IMG/VR virus record: IMGVR_UViG_3300021960_000435
Location: 1-26,488 of that record
Length of the DNA: 26,488 bases
Reading direction: 5' to 3' (one strand)
Source: a virus
Position 1 is the first letter of the stretch; every line of letters begins with the position of its first letter. The notes below the pieces were generated by a model. It did not search any database. It saw only the letters and a list, made by a program, of their open reading frames with translations, and was not told where the DNA came from. The translations under genes and the position numbers were made by a program. Below are positions 17,520-24,759 of the stretch, piece by piece.

Positions 17520-20500
17520 TTAGCCGCCGGAAGAGGCGTCTGCTCCGTCTTGTTTAACATACTTGGAAAGTTCGTTAGTTAAATCACTAACTTTCTCTAC
17601 TAGTTCTTTTGTTTGATTGATGTATTCTTTGTCTGCCGCATTGAGATTTGGATATCTCCTTTCCATTGTTTCCAGCATTGTGGATAATGAAGTTGTTTCA
17701 CCCAGTGTTAGACCATCGACTATTTTATCAACGAGTGCTTTATTTAATACTTCCATATCAGCAAGTGCATTACTGTCTTTACTAAAATACTTAGATCTAT
17801 TTTTACCAACACTATTGAAAACATACGCACCATCAATTCCGTCTTCTCCTCCAACAACTTTGGATAATGGACTACTACCAATTGTTTCTTGAATTAATGC
17901 ATTTAATTCATTTCCCATTATAAATTGTCCAGGATTGAATCCTTGCATTGCACTGATATTTTGTGATGATCTTGCAAATTGCTCTATTCGATATCGGTCT
18001 GCGGCACTATTACTTCTTTCACCGATAGACGCACCATCGATAACTATATCATCCATAATCACGTCCAGACTGAGGCCTTTCCCAAGTTTTTCAAGATATT
18101 TAGCACCATTTATCTTAATGTTGTTAGCATCTGCGTTTTCTAAAAATGCGGCATAACTATTATAGGCTTGCTCGTTTATAGATACAGCCTGTTCATATCT
18201 TTGTTGCATCATTTCTTGCATTCTTTCTGCTCTTGCTTTATCTTTTTCAGATAAATCACTTTTCATTACTGTTCTGCCTTTTTTATTATCGAAATCAAAC
18301 AATCTAAAGAGGTCGTCTTCAAAATCTGTATCTATATCGTACAAAGAACCGGTAATAGCATCTATTAAACCTGGGTAGTCTTTTCCAAAGGTTGCTAATA
18401 TTTCATCTGAACCCGAGGTAATGTCCTTGAACATCGTCGATGTATCTCTGCCGGCTCTTCTAGATAAGTTTTGACCAATTCCTGTTGTCTCGTAAGCACC
18501 TCTTACTTTGCTTGTGATCATTTGATTTGTTAATACATTTGCTTCACTACCGAAGAAGCCTTCGGTATAACGACCTGCCTGTTGATTGTACTGACCAGCA
18601 CTTATTTTTCCACTGATAAGTTGGCGAGCATAAATTTCACCAACCTTGTCACTGAAAAGCATTCCCTTGGTTGCCTTGTTTATGGAAATTGCCATGTCGT
18701 CCATTAAATCGCCAAAAAATCTACCTATAGTTTTAGCCAATGTGTTATTTGCTAATTCTTTGTTAAGGTCATTGCCTATTGATATGGCAAAATCTGATAT
18801 GTTGTCTACAAATGCAGTTCTGGCTTCTTCAAGTTTTTTTTCAAATACTTCTTTGCTATCGCCTTGTTGACCTCCAAACATTACATTCATGTATTCTGTG
18901 AAGTTTTCAAAAGCCTTGTATATCCCGGTTTCTCTACCAAACACATTGCCGACCAATTCTGTTATTCCGTTAGATAATGATACTACACTATCATTAAAGT
19001 CATATGTATTGTCAGACATTTTATCAAAACCAAGTGCTGTCATTAACACAGTTTTTCCAAAATCACCTATGGTTGCTGTGCCCTGATTAACAATAAATCC
19101 TAATTTATTAAATGTACTCAGCATACTAAATCTTGAGGTGTCTAATGCTTCGTCAAATTTTGCAAGTTGTTCGCCACTTAACTTTGCAATGTTTTTGGCC
19201 AAGTTTTGTATACCCGCCGCACCATCTACGCCGGCTGTGAATAATGATGATGAATATGCAAGTTCATCTGCGGATAGGTTTCTGAGTAGTAGTGCAAGTT
19301 CTCTGCCTGCACGTTTTGGCAGTTGACCTGTTGTCTGAAAATCATTTGCCAATCGTTCTACGCTTTCATATAAACCAGGGAATGCTGTTATAAGATTCAT
19401 TGTTTCAGCGGAAAGACCCGCAGAACCTTTGGATATTGCTTCAAATAATGGATTTGTCAAATCTTCTAATCCAGCCGCTTTTAATTCTGCTGATATTATT
19501 CTAGTTGAATCAGCAATGGCTTCACCATTAGCACCTAACTTAATACCTGTTGCTCTCATCTGATCTACATAATCTTCTTGAACCTCAGCACCATCTCTAA
19601 GTTCTTGTTCAGACATACCGGCGGCTTGAGCAAATCGCCTAATCATTCTGACACTTTCTGTGAAACTGCTTTGTAGGTTGTTACCCTGATTCTGAATCAC
19701 CATACCAAACCTACGTCTATATTCTAATTCAGCCATCATAGAACCTAACGCATCTTCCGCCGTAAATCCTAATTCTAATAATCCACCACTTGCAATTAAA
19801 CTTTTAGAATACAAGTCTCCAAAACCTTTAGCAGTTAGTGTTCTCATTATCTTACTGTTACTTCGAGCAAATTCTCCAAATTCCTCAAGGCTCATTCCTG
19901 CTAAATTGGCCGCCCTGGCTACATTTTCCACAGGATGTGTTAAACCAACTATTCCGCCTGTGCCTGCGGATAACGCCTGATTATAAAATTTAAACACATC
20001 TAAAAACTCATTTTTAATGTAATTAGCGGCAGTAAGTATTGCGGAACCCAATACGCCGGCAGTGGCCTTAAGTGCATCAAAGGCAAAGCCTAACGCAAAT
20101 CCAGCCTTAGAACCCATGCCTGCCATACTCATTAATCCGGTTGAACTGTTGTTCAAATTGTTTAAGATTTTATCTAGATTTTTATCGTTTTCAGTCATGT
20201 TTTTATTCAACTTGTTAAGTTGACTGATACCGTCTGACTGTAGATCCTGTAAATGTTTTAATCCTTTATCTATTGTTTGAGTAGACCCTTTGTCTCTTCT
20301 GGTTTGTTTTTTGTCAATGTCTTTGAAAGTTTTCTGCAGAGTTTCAATTTCTTTTTTTACTGCTTTTTGATTCTTGTCATCTAGTTTACCGCCTCTTGCT
20401 AATATTTCAAGGATTGTTCTGGTTTTGGTTGTTTCTTTGGCCATGCCTTTCAGCACATTCTCAACACTGACTTGACCAGCCGCAGTGGCCCATGCAGGTA

Positions 20501-20552
20501 TGTTGTTTATAGTACTCTGACCTTCTGGACCGTTAATTATAATGTCTGCCAT
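17520..20552 (-). CDS. Tape-measure-like tail protein, copy A
   Basis: This 1010-aa protein has a helical charged N-terminal third (coiled-coil-like about 35-135). A hydrophobic Gly/Ala segment follows (about 140-180: MAGMGSKAGFALGFAFDALK, ATAGVLGSAILTAANYI), then a long helical body. That build is typical of phage tape-measure proteins, which set tail length and pass into the host. Residues 262-321 align with 250-310 of the second protein at the right edge: GFTAEDA...RR/IRRFAQAAGMSEQELRDGA against GVTLDDA...ESIKQLRMFSTALGISTDELRQGA. T4 gp29 is about 590 aa. It lies divergent to a gp26-like chaperone gene, 115 nt apart, as the second copy does. AGGA precedes the ATG. Another large structural role cannot be excluded. 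Confidence 0.7.
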   Translation of the reverse strand: MADIIINGPEGQSTINNIPAWATAAGQVSVENVLKGMAKETTKTRTILEILARGGKLDDKNQKAVKKEIETLQKTFKDIDKKQTRRDKGSTQTIDKGLKHLQDLQSDGISQLNKLNKNMTENDKNLDKILNNLNNSSTGLMSMAGMGSKAGFALGFAFDALKATAGVLGSAILTAANYIKNEFLDVFKFYNQALSAGTGGIVGLTHPVENVARAANLAGMSLEEFGEFARSNSKIMRTLTAKGFGDLYSKSLIASGGLLELGFTAEDALGSMMAELEYRRRFGMVIQNQGNNLQSSFTESVRMIRRFAQAAGMSEQELRDGAEVQEDYVDQMRATGIKLGANGEAIADSTRIISAELKAAGLEDLTNPLFEAISKGSAGLSAETMNLITAFPGLYESVERLANDFQTTGQLPKRAGRELALLLRNLSADELAYSSSLFTAGVDGAAGIQNLAKNIAKLSGEQLAKFDEALDTSRFSMLSTFNKLGFIVNQGTATIGDFGKTVLMTALGFDKMSDNTYDFNDSVVSLSNGITELVGNVFGRETGIYKAFENFTEYMNVMFGGQQGDSKEVFEKKLEEARTAFVDNISDFAISIGNDLNKELANNTLAKTIGRFFGDLMDDMAISINKATKGMLFSDKVGEIYARQLISGKISAGQYNQQAGRYTEGFFGSEANVLTNQMITSKVRGAYETTGIGQNLSRRAGRDTSTMFKDITSGSDEILATFGKDYPGLIDAITGSLYDIDTDFEDDLFRLFDFDNKKGRTVMKSDLSEKDKARAERMQEMMQQRYEQAVSINEQAYNSYAAFLENADANNIKINGAKYLEKLGKGLSLDVIMDDIVIDGASIGERSNSAADRYRIEQFARSSQNISAMQGFNPGQFIMGNELNALIQETIGSSPLSKVVGGEDGIDGAYVFNSVGKNRSKYFSKDSNALADMEVLNKALVDKIVDGLTLGETTSLSTMLETMERRYPNLNAADKEYINQTKELVEKVSDLTNELSKYVKQDGADASSGG

Positions 20553-20584
20553 TTCAATTCCTGTAATATACGCATTTTATGATC

Positions 20585-20592
20585 GATAAATA
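20585..20592 (+). promoter_or_regulatory. Late promoter box for chaperone gene A
   Basis: GATAAATAA on the plus strand, 75 nt before the ATG at 20668. It lies upstream of, and faces across, the minus-strand box at 20627-20634, so the two transcripts overlap at their 5' ends. Confidence 0.72.
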
Positions 20593-20626
20593 ACACTAAC
20601 AAATTTAGTGATGCTTCGATAGTTAA

Positions 20627-20634
20627 TATTTATC
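20627..20634 (-). promoter_or_regulatory. Late promoter box for tape-measure-like gene A
   Basis: The minus strand reads GATAAATAT, 74 nt before the ATG at 20552. With the plus-strand box 34 nt away it forms a face-to-face pair, matched at 24730-24767. Confidence 0.72.
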
Positions 20635-20667
20635 GTTTTTATTAAAACATCACATATTGGAGATATT

Positions 20668-21510
20668 ATGACACAAAACACAAGTCCATTAGCAGATTTC
20701 TATAGAAATCCCAAGTTATATGTTTCATTGCCCAGCGGTACTGATTATTATAGTGCAGATGTAGTTGATATGCCTGAAGTAGGCGAACTGCCTGTGTATC
20801 CTATGACAGCAAAAGATGATTTGCTAACAAAAAACCCAGATGCATTATTAAATGGCGATGCAGTAATTAAGTTAGTAAAAAGTTGTGTGCCCAATGTAAA
20901 AAAACCTGCAGAACTATTAGCACCGGACATGGAAACAATTCTTATTGCTATACGTCAAGCAAGTAGCAAAGAAAAATACATGGAAATTGTGAGAACCTGT
21001 CCAGAATGCCAAGCAGAAAACAATTACAGTTTAGATTTAAGTTTGGTAATTCAAAGTGCAGAAGAAGTTATTGCACGACAGGACGTTAATCTATCAAACG
21101 GGTTAATAGCAAATATTTCACCAACAAACTATATTCACACAGTTCAAAGTGCTAAAACCATTATAGAACAAAACAGAAACTTTAGAAACGTTGATGTCAA
21201 TGACAGCGACGAGCAATTAAGGTCACTGGGACAAGCAATGGAACGTTTAAGTGAAATGAACTATCGTGTAATATTGGAATCTATCAATCATATATCAATA
21301 CCAGACGGCGAAACAGTTTCCGACCCTGTAATGATTTCAGAATTCTTAGAAAATGTTGATAAAGAAATTGGTATGGAATTAAATGATGCAGTAAGCAAAA
21401 TAAACAATGGCGGTGTTGTAAAAGAAGCACCAATGTTGTGTAATGAATGCAATCACGAATATACCACATCCATAAACTATGATCCAGTCGGTTTTTTCTT
21501 GAATTCCTAG
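20668..21510 (+). CDS. 26: gp26-family tail/baseplate protein, copy A (short form of frameshift pair)
   Basis: The zero-frame product has 280 aa. It matches the T4 baseplate family that includes gp26: PKLYVSLPSG near residue 16, ELPVYPMTAKDDLLTKNPDALLNG at 40-63 (read as two segments) and KSCVPNV at 71-77. Cys pairs C111/C114 (CPEC) and C258/C261 (CNEC) could bind one metal ion. It ends VGFFLNS-stop, and the FF codons are part of a slippery heptamer (21492-21498), so a fraction of ribosomes should make a 370-aa fusion. In lambda-type tails, such short and long forms are chaperones of the tape-measure protein. The tape-measure-like gene is divergent next door. GGAG stands before the ATG. It is about 2.3 kb from its homologue on the other strand. 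Confidence 0.88.
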   Translation: MTQNTSPLADFYRNPKLYVSLPSGTDYYSADVVDMPEVGELPVYPMTAKDDLLTKNPDALLNGDAVIKLVKSCVPNVKKPAELLAPDMETILIAIRQASSKEKYMEIVRTCPECQAENNYSLDLSLVIQSAEEVIARQDVNLSNGLIANISPTNYIHTVQSAKTIIEQNRNFRNVDVNDSDEQLRSLGQAMERLSEMNYRVILESINHISIPDGETVSDPVMISEFLENVDKEIGMELNDAVSKINNGGVVKEAPMLCNECNHEYTTSINYDPVGFFLNS

Positions 21511-21549
21511 GCAGAGCAGAACCTGAGCAAATTAGGGACTACCTAGGAA
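21492..21549 (+). promoter_or_regulatory. Programmed -1 frameshift site, copy A
   Basis: The heptamer T TTT TTC (21492-21498) is in the correct phase: zero-frame codons are GGT TTT TTC. After a 5-nt spacer, TTCCTAGG (21504-21511) pairs perfectly with CCTAGGAA (21542-21549) over a 30-nt loop. The zero-frame stop TAG (21508-21510) lies in the 5' arm. In the -1 frame the ORF stays open to 21779. The second gp26-like gene has the same arrangement. Confidence 0.87.
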
Positions 21550-21779
21550 CGTTAGAAGAGGACAGAAACAGCATAACCAAATCGATTGCTGACTTTGTTA
21601 TCTATACTGAAGGTTCTATCCCTTGGGAAACAGCATGGAATATTGCTCTTACTGATCAAACTGTATTATTAGAATCATTTACTACTCTAATGGATGCCAA
21701 GTCTGGCAAGAAATCCAAAGATGTTATGACACAGGAAATGATACCTGATAGTGCACCTGAATTGCCATCAGAGGAATAA
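21498..21779 (+). CDS. -1 frame extension of chaperone A (gp51-like position)
   Basis: These 93 codons are read after slipping at 21492-21498, starting LEFLGRAEPEQIRDYL and ending with TAA. The frame opens after a TGA at 21480 and has no ATG, GTG or TTG before a Met codon near its end, so independent initiation is unlikely. The sequence matches the extension of the second copy: FL-x-RAEPE, YL, ED, VIY-x-x-GS, W, L, then a Lys-rich AKSGKK end against AKAGKP. It is mostly helical. In lambda, the T part of GT binds the tape-measure and tail-tube proteins; the same role is inferred. The last 12 nt overlap the 3' end of the opposing 298-aa gene. In T4, gene 51 follows 26, but homology of this segment to gp51 is not shown. 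Confidence 0.82.
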   Translation, partial: LEFLGRAEPEQIRDYLGTLEEDRNSITKSIADFVIYTEGSIPWETAWNIALTDQTVLLESFTTLMDAKSGKKSKDVMTQEMIPDSAPELPSEE

Positions 21780-22664
21780 GTCGGTACTGTTGTTGCCTTT
21801 TAATTGCTCCACGTGGTTAACACCGTCATGGTGTTCGTCAATCAAATGCTCTAAGTCAAGTTGTTCTAACTGATCTACTATAGATTCAATTTCATCTGAA
21901 AGATAACAAAACTCTGAAACACAATTAATCACATTGCCTGGTACTACACTTGCTTGTAATTTATATTTGGTGCGATCAAACATTGGTATTTGTTCATTGT
22001 GTTTTAAATGCAGTAATGCATGATTGATGTTTCTGTGCATTACAAGACGCATAGCATCGAGTTCTTGTGCCGCTATACCAATGAACCCATGATGTGTGTT
22101 GTGTTGCATAGCGACGTTTATAATGCGTTGTAGGCCCCCTAAGTGACTGCACACTAACACTCTGTTATACAATTGAAACCAACTTAATCTTAATATGTAA
22201 TTATCATGCTGTGGGTCTAGGAGGTCGCGGAAAGATACAGAGTGCTCCGGCTTAAAATTTTCATAGTTTCTGTCCAACATATAACTGCCGGCATCTTCTC
22301 TTATCACCCAGTCAGCATACTCAGGTGCTTCGCTGTTTGTTTTAACTATGATTTCATCCGGGGAATCCTTGTATACCAGGTCTGCTGTTTGCTCCGAAAA
22401 TTGTTGTATAAGAAAAGGCATACTACCTATCTTTGCAAACTCATGTGCAACTGTTACATCATGCTCTGCTATAGCCAATACACATTCTAAAAAGTCTTGT
22501 GGGTGTCCTGATAAACCGTTGTATTTTTTATCCAGTAAAAGTTTGAACAATCCTAAGTTTCTAAAAGTCATGAGATTGTCAATAAAACTATTATTGTTTA
22601 AGTTATCACATGCTTCAAGAAATTCATGCTTTATGTGTAACCAATTATCTTCTACTGGTATCAT
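21768..22664 (-). CDS. Acyl-CoA-dehydrogenase-like protein, reduced
   Basis: This 298-aa product resembles the acyl-CoA dehydrogenase/flavin monooxygenase fold in layout. An N-terminal helical part FRNLGLFKLLLDKKYNGLSG, then FLECVLAIAEHDVTVAHEFA, recalls the family's LGL-x-x-L-x-x-x-YGGLG and eela-x-D-x-SVA. A short beta region (DEIIVKTNSEAPEYADWVI) and a C-terminal helical bundle (RVLVCSHLGGLQRIINVAM, then AAQELDAMRLVMHRNINHAL) follow. Members usually have 370-400 residues, so the beta domain looks shortened. I do not see the usual catalytic Glu context or FAD motifs. An enzyme, or a fold reused for another purpose, is equally possible. The gene is convergent with chaperone A. A CATAAATA box at 22677-22670 is too close to the ATG to serve it unless translation starts later. 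Confidence 0.42.
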   Translation of the reverse strand: MIPVEDNWLHIKHEFLEACDNLNNNSFIDNLMTFRNLGLFKLLLDKKYNGLSGHPQDFLECVLAIAEHDVTVAHEFAKIGSMPFLIQQFSEQTADLVYKDSPDEIIVKTNSEAPEYADWVIREDAGSYMLDRNYENFKPEHSVSFRDLLDPQHDNYILRLSWFQLYNRVLVCSHLGGLQRIINVAMQHNTHHGFIGIAAQELDAMRLVMHRNINHALLHLKHNEQIPMFDRTKYKLQASVVPGNVINCVSEFCYLSDEIESIVDQLEQLDLEHLIDEHHDGVNHVEQLKGNNSTDLFL

Positions 22665-22713
22665 GTTAATATTTATGTGTTAATGTTTATAGACACTTCG
22701 TGTCTTTGCCAAC

Positions 22714-22763
22714 TGCAAACTTCATTCACTTCGTTCATTTCAGTTTTTGTTTGCAATTTTTTT
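22714..22763 (+). terminator. Plus-strand terminator-like hairpin
   Basis: TGCAAAC (22714-22720) pairs with GTTTGCA (22749-22755), followed by a run of seven T. The loop is long (28 nt) with imperfect inner pairing around TTCG. It may end the plus-strand transcript from chaperone A, in which case that transcript would be antisense to the whole 298-aa gene. It may also end a small RNA beginning near 22665. Confidence 0.45.
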
Positions 22764-22922
22764 AATAAAGAAGTTATCATGTATGTTGAGTCATAATTCA
22801 CCTACTACAGGTGAATCAATGAGGTGTCATCATGTGATGCATCGTCATCTCTAACCCAGGTGCTATAAAGAGGTGGTGAGCCTTATCCCCTCATACACTA
22901 CTGTCACGAATCTCACGGAAAC

Positions 22923-22963
22923 CAATATAACCTGGTAGAGTTCAGTTATATTGACTGCAGGTT
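22923..22963. other. Two mutually exclusive hairpins
   Basis: CAATATAAC (22923-22931) can pair with GTTATATTG (22945-22953), 9 bp. The overlapping AACCTG (22929-22934) can instead pair with CAGGTT (22958-22963), 6 bp. Both pairings cannot form together, a layout found in switches and attenuators. The strand is not known. Confidence 0.4.
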
Positions 22964-23177
22964 GCTTTTCTCAGAGCCTGATCATTTAATACTGTTTGTC
23001 GTTTGTCTGTATTTCATTTAACGCCATACATTCCAGAATCTCGCACCGGGTGTTTCCATTGCCGGATTGTCAAAGAAATCGATATTAATAGCCTCGATGG
23101 GGTGGTGTATGGACCTATGTGTGCCTGTATTATGCCCTGGTATGATTGTGTTCTAACTTTCGTTTTAACACTCCTAC

Positions 23178-23600
23178 TTATAAGGTCTTTAAGGCCTCTT
23201 TGAGGATTTTTGAACCACCTACTCTGACGTTGATAATTCCGTTATAATAGTCGTCAGTTTCAAGTACTCGCCTCTCGAATTGCTCTCGGGCTTCTATGTA
23301 ACTTGCTACTCCTCGGCTAGGGCAATAGTACAATATTTCTCTACGAAATTTGTCTTCTCCTAGCTCTAATACATCTGCATTAAGATGATCACTACTACCC
23401 CAATAAGTACGCCAGTCACTTTCTTTGTAACCACGTCTTTTATTCTTTCTGCCTTTTAATGGGGGTTTGGTTGTTTTGAACTTGGCAAGTTTTTTGCCAA
23501 CATATTTCATATTGTTAGTTAGGTTTGTGATCAGATATACAAATGCTTCACAATCTTCCGGAAGTGTTGTAACTTCTGTGTCTTTATAATACCAACTCAT
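23178..23600 (-). CDS. GIY-YIG-type endonuclease-like protein
   Basis: At 140 aa it has EAFVYLITNLTNNMKYVGKKL at residues 18-38 (read with its flanks), which fits the GIY...YIG strand-turn-strand (FVYLI ... KYVGKK). A basic loop (KGRKNKRRGYKESDWRTYWG), EDKFRREILYYCP with a possible catalytic Arg, and SYIEAREQFERRVLETDDYYNG carrying the likely metal-binding Glu follow. Similar short proteins are common in T4-like phages and are often called homing or Seg-like endonucleases. Its ATG shares one base with the stop of the chaperone B extension, so it is the last gene of that operon. It may act as a mobile nuclease or in DNA processing. It sits between two duplicated tail modules, a setting where homing could favour rearrangement. 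Confidence 0.68.
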   Translation of the reverse strand: MSWYYKDTEVTTLPEDCEAFVYLITNLTNNMKYVGKKLAKFKTTKPPLKGRKNKRRGYKESDWRTYWGSSDHLNADVLELGEDKFRREILYYCPSRGVASYIEAREQFERRVLETDDYYNGIINVRVGGSKILKEALKTL

Positions 23601-23833
23601 TATAAGTCTTCAGTGGCAGGCTTTCCTGCTTTTGCTTTAAACAAGTCATTAATAATTTTGGCAGTTAATTGTCTTTGCGGTAAACTCATACTCCAGACGT
23701 CGCTCAATGTCAAACTGCCTTGTGCATAGATAACCATTTCAGTTACTTCTTTATTAATGGCTTCGGTGTCTTCATTGAGCTTCCTAAGGTAAGCCACTAC
23801 CTCCTCAGGCTCTGCACGAGCTAGGAAGCCGTG
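23600..23833 (-). CDS. -1 frame extension of chaperone B
   Basis: These 77 codons are read after slipping at 23839-23833: HGFLARAEPEEVVAYLRKLN and onward to AKAGKPATEDL-stop. They align throughout with the extension of copy A (FL-x-RAEPE, YL-x-x-L, ED, VIY-x-x-GS). A GTG at 23797 preceded by AGGAGG could in principle start a 65-aa protein, but the spacing to the GTG is only 2 nt. That start would also remove the part most conserved with copy A, which has no start codon there. Frameshift expression is the better reading. Confidence 0.82.
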   Translation of the reverse strand, partial: HGFLARAEPEEVVAYLRKLNEDTEAINKEVTEMVIYAQGSLTLSDVWSMSLPQRQLTAKIINDLFKAKAGKPATEDL

Positions 23834-23839
23834 AAAAAA
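23779..23839 (-). promoter_or_regulatory. Programmed -1 frameshift site, copy B
   Basis: On the minus strand TTTTTTC (23839-23833) is in phase, with zero-frame codons AAT TTT TTC. GCTTCCTA (23829-23822), 3 nt downstream, pairs perfectly with TAGGAAGC (23786-23779) over a 35-nt loop. The zero-frame TAG (23823-23821) begins in the 5' arm. Stem position matches copy A although the paired bases are partly different, so both arms changed together. Confidence 0.87.
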
Positions 23840-24705
23840 TTTACAGTATTAAAGTTTACAGCACTTTCAAATGTAAACTCTTCTCCTTCTGGTAACTTTT
23901 CACTACAAGGTTCGCATGTTAATTGCATACGTTTTTGGATACCTTTATCGCCCATATCAGTAATAAACCTCTCTAGTTCTTTACCTATAGAGGAATCACA
24001 GTTTTCTAAAAACTCCTGAATATGTTCTTTATCTTTAACTACAACTGGTTCGCTTTCTCCTTCAGAAGGAGGCATAGTAATAGTGTTTACACAATCTACT
24101 AAAATATCAAAGTTTAAATTTGCAAGTTCTATAAAATTGGTATTAAATGCTTTAATTTTTTCTAATTCATCCTCTATATTTGCAATTGATTGTAAACTTC
24201 TTTCGCTTCTAAAGTTGGCAACACCTGCCTTTACAGCAGTTTCATAACTAAAAGGAACCATAGAAATTAATAAACCTGAGTCTGTAGTGAACTCGTAAGT
24301 ATCATCAAGTGTATCCATGTTAGATAAAACTGCTTCTGTGCTAATAATAGCAGATGCATTTTCTGTACATTGTGGACATGGTGCTCCTACATCTAATTCA
24401 TCACCAAATGTAGCACCTTGTATAGCAACTAATAATGCATCAACATCATTAGCAACTAGCCTTCTGGGTGCTAAAATATTAGGTATGCAACTGGCTATGA
24501 CTTGAGCTACTGCTTCACCATTAAGCAAAGCATCAGGATTTTTCATCATGATCTCATCTTTAGCCGTCATGGGGAAAACTGGTAGTTCACCTGTGCTGGG
24601 TAAATCTATTATAGTTTCGTCATAAAATTTACCTTGACTTGGTAAACTAGTATATAATTTTGGCGTCCTAAAGTGACCTACTAGCGGGTTTTGTGTATTG
24701 GACAT
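23821..24705 (-). CDS. 26: gp26-family tail/baseplate protein, copy B (short form of frameshift pair)
   Basis: The zero-frame product has 294 aa and is a clear paralogue of copy A: PKLYTSLPSQGKFYDETIID, ELPVFPMTAKDEIMMKNPDA, LLNGEAV, ASCIPN, and Cys pairs C110/C113 (CPQC) and C264/C267 (CEPC). The middle has diverged, and the copy is closer to the usual gp26 pattern (LPSxGKFY). It ends VNFFTAS-stop at a slippery site, giving a predicted 368-aa fusion, almost the same length as the 370-aa fusion of copy A. It is divergent to the second tape-measure-like gene, 94 nt away. The GIY-YIG gene follows in the operon. A role as tail-assembly chaperone or baseplate hub part is inferred from family and context. 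Confidence 0.88.
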   Translation of the reverse strand: MSNTQNPLVGHFRTPKLYTSLPSQGKFYDETIIDLPSTGELPVFPMTAKDEIMMKNPDALLNGEAVAQVIASCIPNILAPRRLVANDVDALLVAIQGATFGDELDVGAPCPQCTENASAIISTEAVLSNMDTLDDTYEFTTDSGLLISMVPFSYETAVKAGVANFRSERSLQSIANIEDELEKIKAFNTNFIELANLNFDILVDCVNTITMPPSEGESEPVVVKDKEHIQEFLENCDSSIGKELERFITDMGDKGIQKRMQLTCEPCSEKLPEGEEFTFESAVNFNTVNFFTAS

Positions 24706-24729
24706 ATTAAAACTCCTGTTAATTAAAAT

Positions 24730-24737
24730 GATAAATA
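24730..24737 (+). promoter_or_regulatory. Late promoter box for tape-measure-like gene B
   Basis: GATAAATAC on the plus strand, 62 nt before the TTG at 24800. It is paired face to face with the minus-strand box at 24760-24767. Confidence 0.75.
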
Positions 24738-24759
24738 CATTAAGTGCTTTATCAGATAA

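Larger units (their letters stand above)
22665..23177. other. 513-nt gap with structured DNA, no convincing gene
   Basis: No ORF here has both a good start and a ribosome binding site. The stretch contains several perfect inverted repeats: AGACAC/GTGTCT (22691-22705), a terminator-like hairpin (22714-22763), ATTCACCT/AGGTGAAT (22796-22816) and CAATATAAC/GTTATATTG (22923-22953). By eye, 22830-23150 is richer in G and C than its surroundings. A structured RNA, a leader of the 298-aa gene on the minus strand, or the remains of an insertion are possible. No tRNA with a standard T-loop was found. Confidence 0.5.

Noticed and set aside
22670-22677. CATAAATA box as late promoter of the 298-aa gene
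   Set aside because: It is only six bases from the ATG, so transcripts would begin inside the gene, and its first base differs from the eight exact boxes.
22780-22990. Possible tRNA or glutamine riboswitch in the structured gap
   Set aside because: No GTTCGA-type T-loop with a 7-bp acceptor was found on either strand, and the glnA-type core could not be fitted apart from a short CACGGAA match.
23003-23203. 66-codon plus-strand ORF with several Cys
   Set aside because: Its start is TTG without a ribosome binding site, it overlaps the end of the GIY-YIG gene, and its Cys spacing fits no clear zinc motif.
23600-23797. Separate 65-aa gene from the GTG at 23797
   Set aside because: The AGGAGG is only 2 nt from the GTG, the conserved part upstream would be lost, and copy A has no start codon at the corresponding place; frameshift expression explains both copies.
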